Shown here: piece after piece, positions 14,051 to 15,203 of the stretch | Numbering within the stretch: the first letter of the stretch is position 1 | Layout: every line of letters begins with the position of its first letter | NCBI GenBank assembly: GCA_009787485.1 | Contig: WQWP01000054.1 | Location: forward strand, 1 to 15,203 | Origin: Lentimicrobiaceae bacterium | GTDB taxonomy: Bacteria; Bacteroidota; Bacteroidia; Bacteroidales; WCHB1-69 | Direction of reading: 5' to 3' | Length of the DNA stretch: 15,203 bases | Translations under genes and position numbers: made by a program | The notes under the pieces: generated by a model | What the model was told of the DNA's origin: nothing | The model's input: only the letters and a program-made list of their open reading frames with translations | Database searches by the model: none

Positions 14051-15097
14051 ATGAATGATGTAAACCATTTTTTATCTCAATATGTTCAGCAAAATGCCGT
14101 GCAAAAAATTTTAATATTGAGCGACCAAAAGGTGAATGATCTTTTTCCCGATTATTTCACTTTTTTTTCTGATGATGTTGATGTTCATTGGATCAAATTA
14201 ACCTGTGATGAAAAGATAAAAGATATTGCTACCGTTTTAGAGATTTGGAATTTTTTGTTGTCTCACCAATTCGACAGAAACAGTTTGCTCATCAATTGGG
14301 GTGGGGGAGTAATTTGCGATTTGGGCGGTTTTATAGCAGCCACTTACAAACGCGGCATCCGGCTCGTCAACATTCCCACTACTTTATTAGCCATGATTGA
14401 TGCGGCGCACGGAGGAAAGAACGGCATTAACTTACAGCATTATAAAAATACAATCGGCACATTCTACCTGCCCGATGAAGTATTGATAGACGCTACCTTT
14501 CTAAATACATTACCCCAAGAGGAGGTTCTAAATGGATTTGCAGAGTTAATAAAATACGCATTAATCGCCGATGCTGAGCTATGGGAGCAATTGAAAAAAA
14601 TGCAACATCTCTCCGCAAACCAAATTCCGCAACTTTGGTTGGAAAAAGCTGCCAATTTTAAGAAGGAATTGACAAAAAAGGATCTTTTCGACAAAAATGA
14701 GCGCCAATTGCTGAATTTTGGGCACACTATCGGTCATGCTATTGAAACATTTATGCAGATGAAAAACAAACCTGTTGCCCATGGCTTTGCGGTTGTGCAA
14801 GGCATTTGTTGCGAGGCGTATATATCTCACCTTCATCAATTTATCACACTTCAGCAAGTAAATGAAATTTGTGATTTTATAAAAAAGCAATACGAGTTGC
14901 CTTTATTTTGCGAAGAGGAGGTTTCACACATAGCAAAAAATTGCATGCAAGATAAGAAGAATTTGAATGATGATATTAGGATGGTGTTGTTGAAGGAGGT
15001 TGGGGAAGGTATTGTGAAACAAAGTGTAACGTTATTTCTCATTTCGCAATCTCTCTCAAAATGCTTTTTATCTCACCCACATAGGGATATTCAGTAA
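14051..15097 (+). CDS. aroB: 3-dehydroquinate synthase
   Basis: A 348-residue enzyme converting DAHP to 3-dehydroquinate, the second step of the shikimate pathway. The NAD-binding glycine stretch WGGGVICDLGGFIAATYKRG (83-102), IPTTLLAMIDAAHGGKNGIN (108-127), Glu165 (NGFAELIKYA) and the His-rich metal site LNFGHTIGHAIE (221-232) with His244 (AHGF) are present, so zinc ligands are complete. The loop reads AHGGKNGIN where many AroB have SVGGKTGIN, a modest variation. The last 15 or so residues (SLSKCFLSHPHRDIQ) look unlike a conserved end and may be an extension. A terminator follows 10 bp after the stop. Confidence 0.96.
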   Translation: MNDVNHFLSQYVQQNAVQKILILSDQKVNDLFPDYFTFFSDDVDVHWIKLTCDEKIKDIATVLEIWNFLLSHQFDRNSLLINWGGGVICDLGGFIAATYKRGIRLVNIPTTLLAMIDAAHGGKNGINLQHYKNTIGTFYLPDEVLIDATFLNTLPQEEVLNGFAELIKYALIADAELWEQLKKMQHLSANQIPQLWLEKAANFKKELTKKDLFDKNERQLLNFGHTIGHAIETFMQMKNKPVAHGFAVVQGICCEAYISHLHQFITLQQVNEICDFIKKQYELPLFCEEEVSHIAKNCMQDKKNLNDDIRMVLLKEVGEGIVKQSVTLFLISQSLSKCFLSHPHRDIQ

Positions 15098-15107
15098 ATA
15101 AAAAACC

Positions 15108-15146
15108 AATCCCAACACTTTCACAATGAATATGTTGGGATTTTTT
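15108..15146 (+). terminator. Rho-independent terminator of aroB
   Basis: AATCCCAACA (15108-15117) and TGTTGGGATT (15133-15142) form a perfect 10-bp stem with a 15-base loop, followed by TTTT. It starts 10 bp after the aroB stop. Confidence 0.85.
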
Positions 15147-15147
15147 G

Positions 15148-15155
15148 TATCTTTG
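15148..15155 (+). promoter_or_regulatory. Promoter -7 element reading out of the window
   Basis: TATCTTTG, followed by C, matches TAnnTTTG exactly and lies just after the aroB terminator. It would drive a gene or RNA to the right of the window. No clear -33 element is seen at the usual spacing. Confidence 0.55.
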
Positions 15156-15159
15156 CGCA

Positions 15160-15199
15160 TTACCTCGAAAATACGGATTGCAAGCCAAAATCGGGGTAA
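15160..15199 (+). other. Hairpin at the right edge, probably in a leader RNA
   Basis: TTACCTCGA (15160-15168) pairs with TCGGGGTAA (15191-15199) over 9 bp, with one G-U pair. The start coincides with where a transcript from the preceding -7 element would begin. It may be a structured 5' leader or the start of a small RNA; the window ends before this can be decided. Confidence 0.4.
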
Positions 15200-15203
15200 C
15201 CTA

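Overview
The window looks like a chromosomal segment of a member of the Bacteroidota. The evidence is four-fold: several -7 promoter elements of the TAnnTTTG type sit just upstream of start codons; initiation regions are A/T-rich without strong Shine-Dalgarno sequences; there is a TonB-dependent receptor with an N-terminal carboxypeptidase-regulatory-like domain; and accessory families common in this phylum are present (DUF4172-Fic, DUF6088/AbiEii). I cannot name a genus.

Layout, left to right. (1) 1-594: 5' part of a secreted surface protein on the minus strand, cut by the window edge. (2) 781-1014: a 234-bp MITE-like element with 23-bp imperfect terminal inverted repeats, three internal hairpins and a perfect 9-bp target duplication. 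(3) 1024-2248: a class II Fic AMP-transferase gene behind two tandem palindromes and a promoter. (4) 2222-3788, minus: a two-component system (response regulator then sensor kinase); the kinase gene overlaps the fic gene tail to tail. (5) 3886-6042: a mobile or rearranged island. An AbiEi-like/AbiEii toxin-antitoxin (abortive infection) pair on the minus strand lies between two broken pieces of one IS5-type transposase. The pieces share a 57-bp direct repeat exactly 2,100 bp apart, arranged so that a 2,100-bp circle would rejoin the transposase 5' end in frame. (6) 6110-8951, minus: an initiating sugar transferase, fabD, and an FtsX/LolC-E-type ABC permease. (7) 9045-10811, plus: a small two-gene module resembling a ParE/RelE toxin-antitoxin pair, running directly into cinA. 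(8) 10847-13949, minus: a TonB-dependent receptor and apt. (9) 14051-15097, plus: aroB with a strong terminator, then a promoter-like site and a hairpin at the right edge.

The core genes serve fatty-acid synthesis (fabD), surface glycan initiation, NMN recycling (cinA), purine salvage (apt), the shikimate pathway (aroB), outer-membrane uptake and membrane export or lipoprotein handling. Three independent accessory modules lie among them: Fic, AbiE and the small TA pair. The fic gene and the AbiE island look more A/T-rich by eye than fabD, cinA or the receptor gene. Most signals of interest are in the accessory parts and in small palindromes. I saw no tRNA, rRNA or CRISPR array.
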